NCBI GenBank assembly: GCA_001630475.1
Contig: KV419403.1
Coordinates: 255,156-319,155, forward strand
Length of the DNA: 64,000 bases
Source: Sistotremastrum niveocremeum HHB9708
Lineage: Eukaryota > Basidiomycota > Agaricomycetes > Sistotremastrales > Sistotremastraceae
Reading direction: 5' to 3'
Shown: positions 1-11,448 of the stretch, in pieces
Position numbering within the stretch: the stretch's first letter is position 1
Layout: each line of letters starts with the position of its first letter
Position numbers and translations under genes: made by a program
The notes under the pieces: model-generated
Seen by the model: only the letters and a program-made list of their open reading frames with translations
What the model was told of the DNA's origin: nothing
The model's database searches: none

Positions 1-459
1 GGGGCTACAGGAATAATCGAGGTCTCCTCTGGACCTTGGGTGCATGTCTCTCGCGATCGCTAAGTGAGGCCTAGCTAGGACTTGCCCGTGCACGCGCTCC
101 ATGAGTCGTAGAGCAAGCCGGGACGACGAGAGTTGAGAAGGTGACGCAAAGAGATGCATCTGATCAGTTGTCGCGGGCATATAGATACGAACGTAAAGGG
201 GTGGGTAATGAGAGAGCTTCACGGATCCAGAGCAATGGCTTCGGCCGATTCAGTGTTTTGATATCAATGAAGGTGATAAATCATGATCATAGCAGTGCGA
301 TGTTGTGGTCGTGAGGGCATATGGGTATACAAGAATTAACTCAAAGCTGTACGGTGGCAATCAATGATCAGTATCCGAGCAATGAGAGGAGAAGGCCACA
401 TACCGACATAAATATACAAATGAATTCCCGAGCCCAGAGAGTGTGAATGGGGTGTGAGC
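1..459. other. Intergenic flank, nothing recognised
   Basis: This is the left edge of the window, downstream of the SYS1 stop codon. I see no convincing open reading frame, splice-consistent exon, RNA gene or repeat in it. It probably holds the SYS1 3' untranslated region and possibly regulatory DNA of a gene beyond the edge. Confidence 0.4.
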
Positions 460-1218
460 TCAGTCTCTCCTGAGGGCGCCCATCTCTAAGTGTTCATCGC
501 GCAATGCTCGCTCCTCCTCGAGTCCACTGATATCTAAACCTTCACGCATCTCCCTCTTTACACACATCTGCTCGCCGAATATGATTTTGATAGCCGCCCC
601 ACCGGCCAGAATTAGCCAGAAGAAAAGAGAGCTTGGAAGTGCCGCAGAATAGTAGGTTGTCATGACAAGATGTATCATCACAAGGGTTAAGGAGAAGTCA
701 AGAACCATCTTGGGTCGACGAACAAAAGTATAAATGTAGTACACACTTGACCAAGCATCAGTCACAGATTCGCCCAAAAGACAGATACCACGCACTCTAC
801 AAAAGAAGCTACTAGCCAGCAAGCAGCAATGATCCAGCCCCGTATCGGATCAACGACCTTGAAAGGGTCGGTATTAGGTTCCGTAAGTTTGGAGGCACCA
901 GGGTTGAGTGGGTCTTCGAAAGGCGTCCACCCGCGTTGATGCTCGAAAGTCGTGCGCCCAGCCATCTCCCGCCAGTCCATGACCATTCCGACACTCCAAG
1001 CACCTCCTTCATGCAAGAGCGTATCTCTGTTTGCGAATAGGTATAGGATCGGAGGCGTAATGATGGAGAGAGTTAGATAATGGAGAGTCTGCAGAGTAAC
1101 AATCTGTGTGAAGGTCAAAATTAGGTGCAAAAATCCAATCGCCGGTATAATATTCACTAACCTGAGATATTAGAAGGACTGGGTCCCAACCAGATATTCT
1201 TTGTACAGTGGGTGCCAT
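460..1218 (-). CDS. SYS1: Sys1 family Golgi membrane protein
   Basis: The three-exon model (1162-1218, 796-1103, 460-745) gives 216 aa in frame with GT..AG introns of 58 and 50 bp. The product starts with RISGWDPVLLISQ and contains LQTLHYLTLS, the DWREMAGR segment, GWIIAACWLVAS, YYIYTFVRRP, LDFSLTLV, HLVMTTYYSAALPSSLFFWL and GEQMCVKREM. This is the full block order of the Sys1 family, and four transmembrane segments are visible. In yeast and animals Sys1 is an integral Golgi protein that recruits the small GTPase Arl3/ARFRP1 to the trans-Golgi. The second intron begins with the unusual donor GTGCGT. That donor is chosen because it restores the conserved D-V-Y-Y junction. The start is the first ATG before the conserved tryptophan motif. 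The gene is divergent from the CID gene, whose ATG is 125 bp away, so the two share a promoter. Confidence 0.93.
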
Positions 1219-1343
1219 GAATCGAAGGCCTACGCATAGTTCAACGCGTCATCCGGTTTCCGAATGCGAAATAAGGATCTGGCCCAAGCGAAACCAAACA
1301 GTCTCCTCATCCACACCTCGCACCTCGGTGCCTTCCAGGCGCA
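1219..1343. promoter_or_regulatory. Bidirectional promoter, SYS1 / CID gene
   Basis: This 125-bp spacer separates the ATG codons of two divergent genes and must hold both core promoters. No TATA box is evident, as expected for housekeeping genes. Confidence 0.5.
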
Positions 1344-4231
1344 ATGGCAAGCGAAAATAGTCCAGTAAGCACGCATCTGTACGCAGGAAATATCACCGTT
1401 ACCAACTTTCTTCGCATCCAGGGTTTTCAATCCATGTTCGAGGAGGTCGTGCACGCCAAAAGACTGTCGAATTCCAAGATCACAAAGCTTTGCGAGATAG
1501 CTATGAAAAACATGGAGGTGCGACCGCTGTTTATCCCCCCTCCTTTATCTGGCTCTCCTATCCCCATATCCTGGTTATGCTGATACGCGTCCCTTTGTCT
1601 CAGAATGACTCGCAGATGGTCTCAATAATGTTCCGAACCCATCGCTCTCTTTCGGCTTCTGGCAAAGTCTCAAGCTTGTACGCCATCGATGCACTTGCGC
1701 GGAACGCCAAGGGGGCCATAGAGAAGAAGAAAGTCATAGCAGACCCCAATTCACCCACAGGCAACTGTGCTACCTTCCTCCTCAAGCTCGAGGGTGTTCT
1801 CGAGAGTATCATACAAGACATGATATCAACTGGCACACCTGAAGCAAAGGTTGGTCATTATTTCATTTTTCATCTCTTGCGGACCATCTCCCCTATCATG
1901 TGCTCGGCGGACCGGCATTGACTGTCTTAATACACCTCTGGCCAAAGTTCACGTCATGCAAGCATGGGGAACTCTGATCTCACTCTCGCATGCTCTGTGA
2001 CATCCTCTGAGACTCCTTGGCGTCTCTAATCAATTTAGGCGCGGTTTTCAGTGATAATTCGGCGTCTTGCTGTGCCTTTGTCCAAAGCTCAACAGCTCAT
2101 AAGCTACTAACATTCTCGCAGAACGTTCTTTGCGACCTTCTGTATTCTGTCGTTCTCTAGTTCCGCTGAAAAATCTCACGATTGTCTACTCGTATGTTTA
2201 GGAAAAAACCAAGAAGATTCTAGATATATGGACGCGACATCAGACTTTCTCGCAGTCTGTCATGTCGCGGCTTGCTGGGATAACTACGGAAGCGAGTGGT
2301 CAAGGTGCATATCGAGACTGTCATCCTGTATTTGCTAAGTACTCCTTCTGCTCGTGCAATCCTATTCGCGCCTCTCCTTGTGGATGCGCTTGCAAAGGAG
2401 TCAGACATGAACTGAGACATGTGATTTGTTCCATCCAGAGACGAAAAGCGCTCAGTCAACTACACCCATTAGCGATCCACGAAAAACGTCCACGACACCC
2501 CCCAATGTGAACGCGCCCGCGCAAAATGAAAATCAGCCCGCCGCAGCTGTCCCGCCCGCACTACTGGCGCTATTAACACAGGCCTCCGCATCAGGCGGTG
2601 CCTCCCTTCTACCGTGAGTCCTTCCCGTTTATAGCAAAGCCAGTCAGTGTCGTAACCCGTGTCCGTCTACTTCGCAAACAAGGGTAAACAATGTAACAAC
2701 GCCGACTACAAATGCATCCCCGACCGTACAATTAGATCCTGCTCAGATAGCGCTTTTGCAGCAGCTCGCGGCGACTGCAAAGTTGGCTCAGGGTGATGCA
2801 AGTGGTGTACCCGGAGCATCAGCGTATTCTCAGCCGAGACCTCGTACTAGCCAGAATGACTATGCGATAGCAGGACCTTCTGTTCCTGTTCCTACACAAC
2901 CGCGAGCTGGTAGTGGCGAGCAATACGATCAAAGACGATTTGACCATCACGGCCGTCATAGGGAAGATTCGTATCGTGATAGAGAACCTCGTGATGATCG
3001 TCCTCCGTGGCGAGGTAGAGGTAGAGGGTCATATGACCATCGAGGAGGCTACGGACGTGATCGTTGGGATGGTCCGCCACGAGCTCGACGGAGCCGTTCG
3101 CGTAGTCCTCCCTCTAACCATTCTGTTCCACGACACCGAGATGTTCCGCCTTATAGTCCTCCACAACGCCAGGCGTCGATTCCGCAAGAAGCTTCCGGAG
3201 TTGCTAAATTTGGCCTCGCTCACTCGGAACCTACGAAGGACGAGTTTGGGCGGGATATTCGTTCCTTGTCACCTTCGTCTGATCATGGACAAGGACGAAA
3301 AAATCCCTCCGTCGAGGCCAGTGATCCTCGAATAAAACCGGCCCAACCACCCACGGCGCCACCCTCTCAACCCCAAACTCAGCCACCTCCAGCGGCACCT
3401 CAAGCTATTGCCACAGCTCGCTCTCCTCCCACAGGCCCACGCGCAACTTCCGTCACATCCCAGATCACAACGCCTATTCAAACAACTGGGGCCCCAATAC
3501 CTAGTGTATTAGAACAAGGCCTTGATCAGTTCGATCTCACTCGTTTTGATTTTTCCTCTGCACAATCTTGGCAAGCCCTTGGGAAAGCGTGGTTGACGAC
3601 GTATGGCCGAAATCCCACGCAGGAAGAGTTGATGACTTACGTCCTTGCTCAGATGAGCGGAGGCGCAGGGGGTGCTGCGAGTGGCATGAATGGCGGTGCT
3701 GCCGTTGCTCAGGCTGGCGGCGGCGGCGGATGGGATTCATCAGGTGATCAGCCATACGGCACTTATAATTCTGGATTCAGAGGGAGAGGAAGGGGGAGGG
3801 GAGGATTTGGTCGTGGACGCGGACGCGGACGAGGTGGAGGACAAGGGTATATGGGCGGCGGAGATGAGAATGGACATTGGGGATACGGAGAAGGAGGTAT
3901 GGGAGGTGGTCATGGTGGTGGTGATGGGGGAGGGGCTTATGACACTGATGCTGTCGTATTGGGTGGTGGTGGAGATACTGACGACTCGTATCCGAGTCAA
4001 GGTTACAATCAACAAAACCAATATTCTAACAATGGATATCAGGGTATGAACGAGGATTATGGAGCACAGATGAACCAATACAGTGGCGACATGAATTCAT
4101 ACGGGCCTGGGCAGGGCCTAGAGCCTCCCAGCTCATCTAATGGAGGCGAGGGAGGCGAGGGAGGCGGAGGCGGAGGGGGCCGCGCGAGGATGGTGAAAGT
4201 CGGTGACGGATGGGTGTTGCAAAAGTCGTGA
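1344..4231 (+). CDS. CTD-interaction (CID/RPR) domain protein with RGG/RS-rich tail
   Basis: Six exons (1344-1364, 1422-1517, 1604-1849, 2202-2304, 2439-2613, 2683-4231) give 729 aa in frame. Residues about 8-140 form a CID domain. Characteristic blocks are EEVVHAKRLSNSKITKL, VSIMFRTHRSL, KVSSLYAIDALAR, GNCATFLLKLEGVLESI, MISTGTPEAKEKTKKILDIW. CID domains bind the phosphorylated C-terminal repeats of RNA polymerase II and occur in Nrd1, Seb1, Pcf11 and SCAF proteins. After a proline/alanine linker come an R/D/RS-rich region, then a glycine-rich RGG block (about residues 495-560) and a short conserved-looking tail ending GWVLQKS. No RRM is visible, unlike Nrd1/Seb1. The first intron (57 bp) is a multiple of three without stops, so a version retaining it would also be open. 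The third intron is unusually long (352 bp). Likely nuclear, acting in transcription termination or RNA processing. Confidence 0.85.
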
Positions 4232-4338
4232 TTTTCTCTCTCCTCATAATCTTATTCTATCATGTCTCGCGATGAACATCTTTGCTCAGTAGCTATACTA
4301 TTTATACATCGTTCTAGATCTCTCCCTTTTTAAACTAC

Positions 4339-5622
4339 TCATACTTGCTCCTGTCCCGCACTCCTCGGTTCGTTCGCGCCCTCATCGTCTTGAAGGCCTG
4401 CCAACTCAAAGCTCTCCGCTGTCAGGATGTCGTCCTCAGTCTTATACAGCAGTTTTGGTTGACTTATATCTATACGTTTGCGCTTCGATTCACGACCCGA
4501 CGTCGATGATTCTTCGCCGTGCGAAATGAAAGGGTTGGGCCAGTATGTGGTGTAACATGCGAAGGCGATCGAAATGCCTATCAGCGATCCCACGATGACA
4601 TCTTCTACGTGATGTCGCTGGTTAAAATGATCAGTTAGCTCAATCCCACCTTTGTTGAAAGTACAGAAACCGCAATAAAAACGGCTTACATAGTCTTCTA
4701 CTCGAGTGACAGCGACCCAACCCGCAACGACCAGTGGAAGGAACGTGATTGCTCCCCTAAGGATTCTCGAGCTCCCCAGTCTTCCAGGAGTCATAGAGTA
4801 TGAGGATCCTGCCAAAACGCCAGTCTTACCGGCAAGGAAAAAGAACAGGAAACCAAGACCTGAAAAGGCGTAGGAGGAGTGGCCTGAGGGGAATGAACGG
4901 CGACCTTCCGATACTTTTTTTGCAGCCCTGAATTATAAATTATATGGCTACATGGATGTGGAGAGTGCTGAGATGAAGACGAACCCTAGACATTCTTTAA
5001 GGACCGGATCCCATTGGCAACGGGACAAGAAGTCGGGTCGTAGACGACCTTGGGATGGCCTGGTCAGGCGAAGTCATGGATCGCAGAAGTGATAAACAAA
5101 TTCTTACCGACACGGTTTTTGAGGAAGTCGATGACGAAGTCCGTGATAAATCTATTGAGTCATGATTAGAATTCTTGGTTCGTGAAATGAGATGCTTACA
5201 CTCCAGAAGATAGCGCAAGAGCTCCATGGTGAATCGCGTGCAATGATCCCACCAGGGCACCAAGCACCACCGCAACTCCCATTGGAATAATGAACGCCAC
5301 GATGTGAAGCATCAACCCGCTGACTCTAATGTTCATTGTCACTATCCAGGTCCAAGAAATATATAATCGGAGAAACGGACTGTTGTTCGCGATACTCGTG
5401 GTTGATGACCGGATTATTTGGACGGAAGTCACGTTCATAGACAGGGATGAATGCGATGAAGAAACTAAGAGCAAAGAAACCCCCAACTACCATCCTGTTC
5501 GTTCCGGTCATAATCCAGAGCAGAGTCAATCAAATGAATGGACAGCACCAGTCAATGGCATAGGCGCGATCCCAGAAATAGTACGCAGAGATGAGTTTCC
5601 TTCGCTGAGGCTGGCTGCTCAT
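4339..5622 (-). CDS. DPP1: PAP2-type lipid phosphatase, DPP1/LPP1-like
   Basis: Seven exons (5549-5622, 5381-5494, 5200-5325, 5108-5151, 4985-5048, 4690-4927, 4339-4617) give 312 aa in frame. All three phosphatase motifs are present and split over exons: KNRVGRLRPD (K-x6-RP), RRSFPSGHSS (PSGH) and TRVEDYRHHVEDV (SR-x5-H-x3-D type, with T in place of S). Five to six hydrophobic segments are visible. The FERD-like segment VYERDFRPNNP and the LINH-like VINHEYREQQVSG follow the first membrane helix, as in fungal diacylglycerol pyrophosphate / phosphatidate phosphatases. The expected role is dephosphorylation of diacylglycerol pyrophosphate, phosphatidate and lysophosphatidate at vacuole or Golgi membranes. 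The tail is hydrophilic and not conserved. The second intron starts with the rare donor GTCCGT. Divergent from PET117 across 214 bp. Confidence 0.9.
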
Positions 5623-5836
5623 GTTGACGAGTAATAGAAGGTGGTGGGTGCCTCTCAGAACAACAACGAATCCTCAACGGTTGAACAACGCCTGTTGGAA
5701 AGGTTGTGGGTTACAGCAGGTGACGGAACGATCGGCGGCTCGGAAGCGACTTCGAAACGTGTCGGAAAGTCGGCAATCGGAAGTCTAGAGGCACGCTTGA
5801 CGCTGCGACCGCTCCCGGAGCGTGTTTCTGGCCAAA
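5623..5836. promoter_or_regulatory. Bidirectional promoter, DPP1-like / PET117
   Basis: This 214-bp spacer lies between the ATG codons of two divergent genes. No clear TATA element is seen. A short open frame crosses it but carries no recognisable protein. Confidence 0.45.
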
Positions 5837-6120
5837 ATGTCGCGTACAGCGAAGGTAACGTTGGTTGCTTCAATGCTGTTTTGCGGAGTGACCGTATGGG
5901 GTGTGCATTATCTGCAAAATTGGGAGAGGGAGGTGAGTTTCATGATCTGATCAGTTGGTGATTGATCTAAACTCCAGTGCAGACGATGTATCAAGGAGTG
6001 ATTAGAGACGATGCACGACGAGCGGAAAAGCTGAAGAAAAGAGAAGAAGAGCTACGCGAGTCTGCACGGAAACAAAGCGTCTATGAGAGTGTCCAAAAAG
6101 TGCAGACTAGTTCTCCTTAG
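5837..6120 (+). CDS. PET117: Cytochrome c oxidase assembly protein Pet117
   Basis: Two exons (5837-5932, 5983-6120) encode a 77-aa protein. It begins MSRTAKVTLVASMLFCGVT and continues VWGVHYLQNWERETMYQGV, VIRDDARRAEKLKKREEELR and YESVQ. That is one N-terminal membrane-anchor helix followed by the conserved HYLQxxERExMYQGVxRD block and a charged helix. Length and order match Pet117. Pet117 is a small inner mitochondrial membrane protein needed for cytochrome oxidase assembly, where it works with Cox15 in heme A synthesis. The gene is easy to miss because of its size. Confidence 0.92.
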
Positions 6121-6543
6121 CGAGTATCCTTATTATTCTTTGTGAGTCAGCTCCTTGTTCTTGTTCCTGCCATGGTGACGCCTTGTCAGCCCTTTCCTCT
6201 GCCTGAATATCATGAACGCTGAAAGCTTGCATTACATCCCAACTGTTGCTTTGAATATCCCACACGATGTATATTTGACTGAATTTGATGCATTCCGAAT
6301 AAATTTCCCTGTTCGGAGATAGGAAAAGTGTTCCGAAAATAGATCCAAGACCTGAATTAGAAGTTTAAACTCCGCTCATTGACCCTCGTTCACGCCCTCT
6401 GTCTTGTATCGACCTCGCGAACGCAGGCAACCACTTTCTTTTCTTCCCAACACTCTCTTATTTCACGATAATGGTCTTTGGAAACGTATTCGCTGTCCGT
6501 CCAGCTACTCTCGCGTTCTGAATTATTTTGCTGATCTCGATCA
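6121..6543. other. Intergenic, with uncertain 5' end of next gene
   Basis: The first half is the probable 3' region of PET117. The second half probably holds the transcription start and perhaps a first coding exon of the downstream surface protein. An ATG at 6471 precedes a stop and then a hydrophobic stretch (IILLISINAAWSLPL) that looks like a signal peptide in a different frame. I could not connect it confidently. Confidence 0.35.
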
Positions 6544-8225
6544 ATGCAGCATGGTCGCTCCCACTTCGCCCCATTGGAGAAAAAGCTGAGGCATAGACAT
6601 GTCGTCGAGCTTGACGCCAGGTTCTCCCCTACTTGGTCTGGCAATGCTGCCACTCCGCCCGCAACCACAGCAGTCGTCCCAAATACGCCAGTTCCACCCG
6701 AGCCAACATCCCCAGCCCCAGTCCCCCCTGCTACAACTCCCGAACAGGATTCCTCAATCACACATACATCAACCACCGTCGTAGTCGTCACAACCGTTGG
6801 CACTCCCCCACCCATCGACACCAGCAAAACCACCGCCCTGACGTCTACACCCTCCCTTCCAGCTACTACAAGTTCCACCACACCTCTGACGAGCACGACT
6901 TCAAGCACACTTTCGTTTATCGTTCCTTCTTCATCCAGCACCCCGCCTGTAGTCGTTGTAACCGCCCTGCCTCCTACAAGTACCCCCACAAGCGCACCTC
7001 CGGCTACCTTCCTTTCTTTGCCTATGGGCACTGGAGGTGCCGTCCCTACAACTCATAGCACCGTCTCCGCATCTGCAGCCAGCCAAAGCGCGTCAAATGA
7101 TTCAAGCGCGTTGAGCACCGGCTCTATCGCAGGTATTGTAGCCGCTTCTCTGGTTGCTATCGGAGTTATTGTCACCGTGGTTCTTTACTTTATCGTCCGT
7201 CTTTCAACCTTTGATTCCTATTCATTCTTACTCACGATGACTCACAGAGACGCCACTCGCATGAAGAAGAGGAAAATAGCTTTAGTCGTCGCGACTTCAT
7301 GCGTCAAAGCGTCGCTATCAATGACGAGCCAACATACCCGAACATGTCCCAGCAACCTCGTCCCCCTTCCATGTTCGAACGCCGCGCTGGCGCCGCTGGC
7401 GTTGGAGCACATGGTTTCAATCCTAATCAAAACAATAGTAACTCCTCGAACCAACACGATCAGTATATGATGCCACCCCCTCTCCCGCCCACAGCAAATC
7501 CATTTTCACCGAGTGCCTCGCCCATGTCGCCTGATTATCCTCAGTACGAAGGGGCTCCGCACAATGAAATGGTTCAGCACTCTGTTCAGCCCCTCACTAG
7601 GACCCCTTCATCGCCCTACGGTCAACAGGAACACCGTCAAGGAGCGGAAGAAGAAGAATATGCTGAGGAGCCGAACTACCTCGAGATGAGCCGTGCTAGC
7701 GTCACTCCCTACCAAGCAGCCCAGTATGCAGAGATACAACGCCGTCTTAACGCCCCTGCCCTCGTACCTCCCGTCCCCTCTATGCCCGCCTCGAACTACA
7801 CCGCTAGTGAGTCCGATATGCATGAGGATGAGTTACGTCCTCCCGGAGCTATGCATCAAAGGATCGACTCGAATCCCCCCGTTTTGCCCGACCTGCCGAG
7901 AGCCTTCAGTCCCGTTAACGTTGGTCCATATGCGTTCCCCATGCCTGGCGCCCCGGGTGCGCCTCCGAGATCTGTTCTCGCGTCGAACGAGAGAGCTGCT
8001 AGTCCGGCGAACTCGAATGGAAATGGCAATGGCAATGCAAAGGGCCTCGCGCCTCCGTCGGCTTACCATAAACCCAGAGTCGTGTCTGTTCCTGAGAGCG
8101 CATACGCTCCGGAGACGCCTAGTGCTACAGAGCACGAACACGGACAGCATGCCACCCCGAACGACGGAGGAAAAGGAAGGCCAGAAACGATGTATAACGA
8201 GGAGGACATCTATGGAGGCATCTAG
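6544..8225 (+). CDS. Single-pass membrane protein with Ser/Thr/Pro-rich ectodomain
   Basis: Two exons (6544-7194, 7248-8225) make about 542 aa from the first usable ATG. About 190 residues are very rich in Ser, Thr, Pro and Val (a mucin-like, probably O-mannosylated ectodomain). One strong transmembrane helix follows, near residues 195-217 (SIAGIVAASLVAIGVIVTVV). Then comes a basic stop-transfer sequence (RRHSHEEEEN) and a cytoplasmic tail of about 320 residues, low in complexity and rich in P, S, N, Q and E. This is the architecture of fungal wall-stress sensors and other surface glycoproteins, but no WSC or other named domain is visible. The intron donor is GTCCGT. The N-terminus is uncertain: the modelled start lacks a signal peptide, and one may lie upstream in another exon. 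Confidence 0.7.
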
Positions 8226-8966
8226 ATGATATCTCGTCCCAGAGATATCACGCTTCCTTCTTCGTTTTCGTTTTTCATCTTTGGTTTTCGGTTTCCTGTG
8301 AAAGAAGAAAGCTTCGAACGTTTCGTTTCTTCGTTGTCCACTGCCTTTCTTTTCCCCTTTCTATCTTTGATCGGTCCCGTCTTTCGTCTCGATCTCTCCT
8401 TGTCTATGTCTGTCTCCGTCCCCGTCTCAAATGCGAGGCATCCCGGTTAACGAGCCTCTCCCTCGTCGATACTCACTGACTCGGAATGATCTGTTCCTCT
8501 TTCCCATTCCGCGTCTCTACATACTTCCTTTTTTCCTCTCATCCTTCAACCTTCCATCCTCTGCCTACATTACATTGGCCGTAAAGTTTTGCAGATCCTA
8601 TGATTCTCCTATTTTACCAACGTAGACCGTTGGAGTGTCTATACATTCTCTTTTCTCTTATTCATTTAAGTATATAGTTCTCTTGTTAAATTTGGTGTTC
8701 TGTCTTCTACCTGTTTCTGGCTCAGTGAGCTTCAGAACTTCTTGTCGTGGTGACGTCTTGTAGGCGGTTTCCTCGGTCTTGATGTACATAGTCCATTCTG
8801 TTTTATATGACATCGCCTTGACAAGGGGATCAAAATTTTCAACTTCGATGAATATATGCATTTAAGCACCCATGCTCAAAATTCAATGCGGACCAATGTA
8901 GTTTGGAAGATAAGTTTATTATTTGGACAAGGTGAACGACGGAGCGAAGTTCTCTAGATTTGGCTG
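8226..8966. other. Intergenic, convergent 3' regions
   Basis: This 741-bp stretch lies between two convergent genes. It is T- and C-rich on the plus strand up to about 8560, as expected of a long 3' untranslated region. No coding exon or repeat is recognised. A 67-aa antisense frame near 8658-8861 looks accidental. Confidence 0.45.
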
Positions 8967-9901
8967 TTAGACAGCTTTGTTCTTGACCAATTCTGTGAGA
9001 CAATCGTCAGCATGCGTCTATGATACGACCCAGAAGAAACTTACGTTCAACTTCAGCGATAGCAGAAGCCAAGATGTCCTTCTGAGTCTTTTCGTCGCCG
9101 AGGCCTTTCATGACCTTGGCAATAACAGTCCTCGTCAACTCATCCTGCTCTTTTTCCTTCTCACTTTGCTCAAATCGGACCCAGGAGTCCAACACCTGCT
9201 TGATCTCGCTGGCGATAGCGACCTTCTGGCGGAGCTCGAAGGATTGAGCTTCGAGTTTAGCAGTCTCTTTGGAGAGCTCGAAGAGGGATGAAGTGAGTTG
9301 AGGGAGGTCCTGGAGGGAGGTCACTTGGGAGATGCGGGATTTGACGGCGGAGGTATGTTCTTCTCTAGCGCCCTCGAGGATGGATTTGATACGATTGATG
9401 TGACCTTCAGCCCATTGAGAGTATGGCTCTCTGATCGACTACATCCCATAAATAATCAGTCTTCTCAACGAGTCATAAGGGAGGGTATAGCGTACGCGAG
9501 CGATGAAGGTAAAGATGATCAAGAATCCAACTGCGATAACAGTTTCCTCGTTTGCGACATAGAGTTCTTGGGAAATGGCAGTAGCGAGTAAGCCAGAGCC
9601 AAGAATCACTGTTCCGGTTTTGGTAACGAGGTTGTTGGATGAAGGCAACGAATTGATAATTGACGATGCTTTTTCAGCTGGAGGCTGTTGTTCTCTGAAG
9701 ACCGGAGTGGTAGAGAAGAGACGGCTATGGAGCAAAGCATATGGATGTCAGTGGATGCGCTCGGTCGACGTGGTGCCTTTAAAACGTACGGAGCGAGGCG
9801 CGCTGCCGGCACTGTATATCTCGTCAATCTCGACTATTGCAAGATGCGTTTGGATGCTTACCTGGGGCCCGGAGTGCTTTGACAGCGATGCGCGAGGCCA
9901 T
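8967..9901 (-). CDS. ATP4: Mitochondrial ATP synthase subunit 4 (subunit b)
   Basis: Five exons (9862-9901, 9790-9811, 9496-9724, 9045-9438, 8967-8992) give 236 aa in frame. The N-terminus MASRIAVKALRAPVPAARLA is an Arg/Ala-rich mitochondrial presequence, followed by RLFSTTPVF. Then come a double hydrophobic region (TGTVILGSGLLATAISQELY, EETVIAVGFLIIFTFIAR) and a long charged helix. These are the two membrane segments and peripheral stalk of F1Fo subunit b in the Mt_ATP-synt_B family. The last exon codes only eight residues plus stop. The subunit forms the stator of the inner-membrane ATP synthase. Confidence 0.92.
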
Positions 9902-10011
9902 CGCTGGGTGAGGAATATGCAGGTGACAAATACGAGCAAACAACACTCTCCGTATGCTCTTTTCTGGCGTTGGTCGGTCTTTCTTTTGCTGGACGTTTGG
10001 GCGATTATATC

Positions 10012-11118
10012 ATGGCTCTGGTAGCGTTTTTTACTCCTAGTGTGTCACGGAAGGCGATCTCGGCATGGAGTCAGCAATTTTTTTTCTGTTTTTGCCGTCT
10101 GTTTTTCTCATTTTTTTCTTGTCCAGGAGCGAATGGAGGCGAGATGAGTGCCGTCAAGGATAGAGCAGGCTGTAATTGGTACTTCTGCTCTGGTCCTGAG
10201 GACCCGTGGCTTGATAAGTATATCTCAGCTCAGTTGTCCAGTTTGTATTCTGGACTGACTCGCGCATCTAGACTTCGCCTTCGGAATCTCGACGTATAAC
10301 TGTCCTTGTCCCTTCTTTTCAGGTCTAAATTGAGTATCTGGATGCAGGTCATTGAAGCCACCTGGATTCTTGACTCTGTGGCTACAGGCAGATCTCTTCC
10401 GTTCGCTTCATACCTGATTCATGGTTCGTGTTTCGCTGTATTACGTATATTGCTTGATGTCCGTCGACTTGAAGAACGCGAGAGGCCTGATAAGACGACC
10501 ACATCTCATACTGTCGACGAGTCTGCAAATATTTCTGGCAGTACTTTGGTCGACATCACGCATATACACGCCAATGAAGCATACCTGCCGAAACGAAGAA
10601 ATCAAGAGCACTACGACGCCTCGAATTGCAAACCTGTCACTCAGAAGGCCCACAACTACGACGATGGTGAAAACTCCTTCGATGCAAATGCGAGAGAGGA
10701 ACAGGAAGTCTTGGCTTTGATCCTTCCTGCCGGTGACGACACGCTCAAAGAAAACGATGCTCCCCCGACGAAATCAAAGAAGATACGAAAGAAGAAGAAA
10801 CGTACTGTCCCTGTTACACAGTTACCTGCTCCTAGGACATTATCCGCCAGCTCCAAATCTAGTGAGACACTTTCTCCCGACTTTTGGAGTTCTATTGCCA
10901 ACTGGATCGACTGGGACGATCAGAATGATGCTGAGTCGCAGGTGCACGGTCCGACGATTAATATCGATGTCTCGAAGTTCCTTTCTGCTATTCCGAGTTC
11001 TTGGAGAGAAGTTGCGAATGAAAATAGCTATGACGGCTTGAGCGGTGGATGTATTCCTTTTGAGGTAGGGAAAGAGGTCGATGGAAAGAGGTTTTGGGTT
11101 GTAAATCTGAGAGAATAA
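10012..11118 (+). CDS. Putative BRCT-domain protein, structure uncertain
   Basis: The best evidence is the segment TWILDSVATGRSLPFASYLI, encoded after a splice acceptor near 10350. It matches the conserved W-xLDS-x3-G-x2-LPxxxYLI end of BRCT domains. Upstream in compatible frames are FFTPSVSRKAISAWS and GANGGEMSAV, resembling the start of a BRCT fold. Their junctions, across a T-rich tract at 10075-10125 and an intron at about 10297-10348, are not settled. BRCT domains bind phosphopeptides in DNA-damage and replication proteins. The C-terminal 200 residues are hydrophilic, with a lysine-rich patch (KSKKIRKKKKR) suggesting a nuclear signal, and an acidic/aromatic end I do not recognise. Divergent from ATP4 by about 110 bp. 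Confidence 0.5.
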
Positions 11119-11448
11119 ATTCAAGATAATCGAATAAAGATCTCGAATGTACTAGCCCCGATCGTACAAATATCCGAATAGTTTAGTGACTATGCAAACT
11201 GTCGTGTCCACTCGTCGACATCGCGACTCGGCAACTCCGATCAGCTCATCTACGACAGTCGAGTTGCCTGCAGTTTGACTTGTAAACATCAAAAGGGCTC
11301 CTCCGCACTTCTCGTCGCTCATCCAGGCCTGGTCTATAAGAAATTGCGTACAGGACGATATGGAAGTGGGCCAATTTCAAGGTTTGGGACACCCATGGCT
11401 GTAGACTCGAGTTGAACATTCGATTCTTAGCAGCCATCCAATCACCTC
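11119..11448. other. Intergenic, nothing recognised
   Basis: About 330 bp lie between two genes on the same strand. The stretch presumably holds a terminator and the promoter of the next gene. No repeat or coding signal is seen. Confidence 0.4.
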
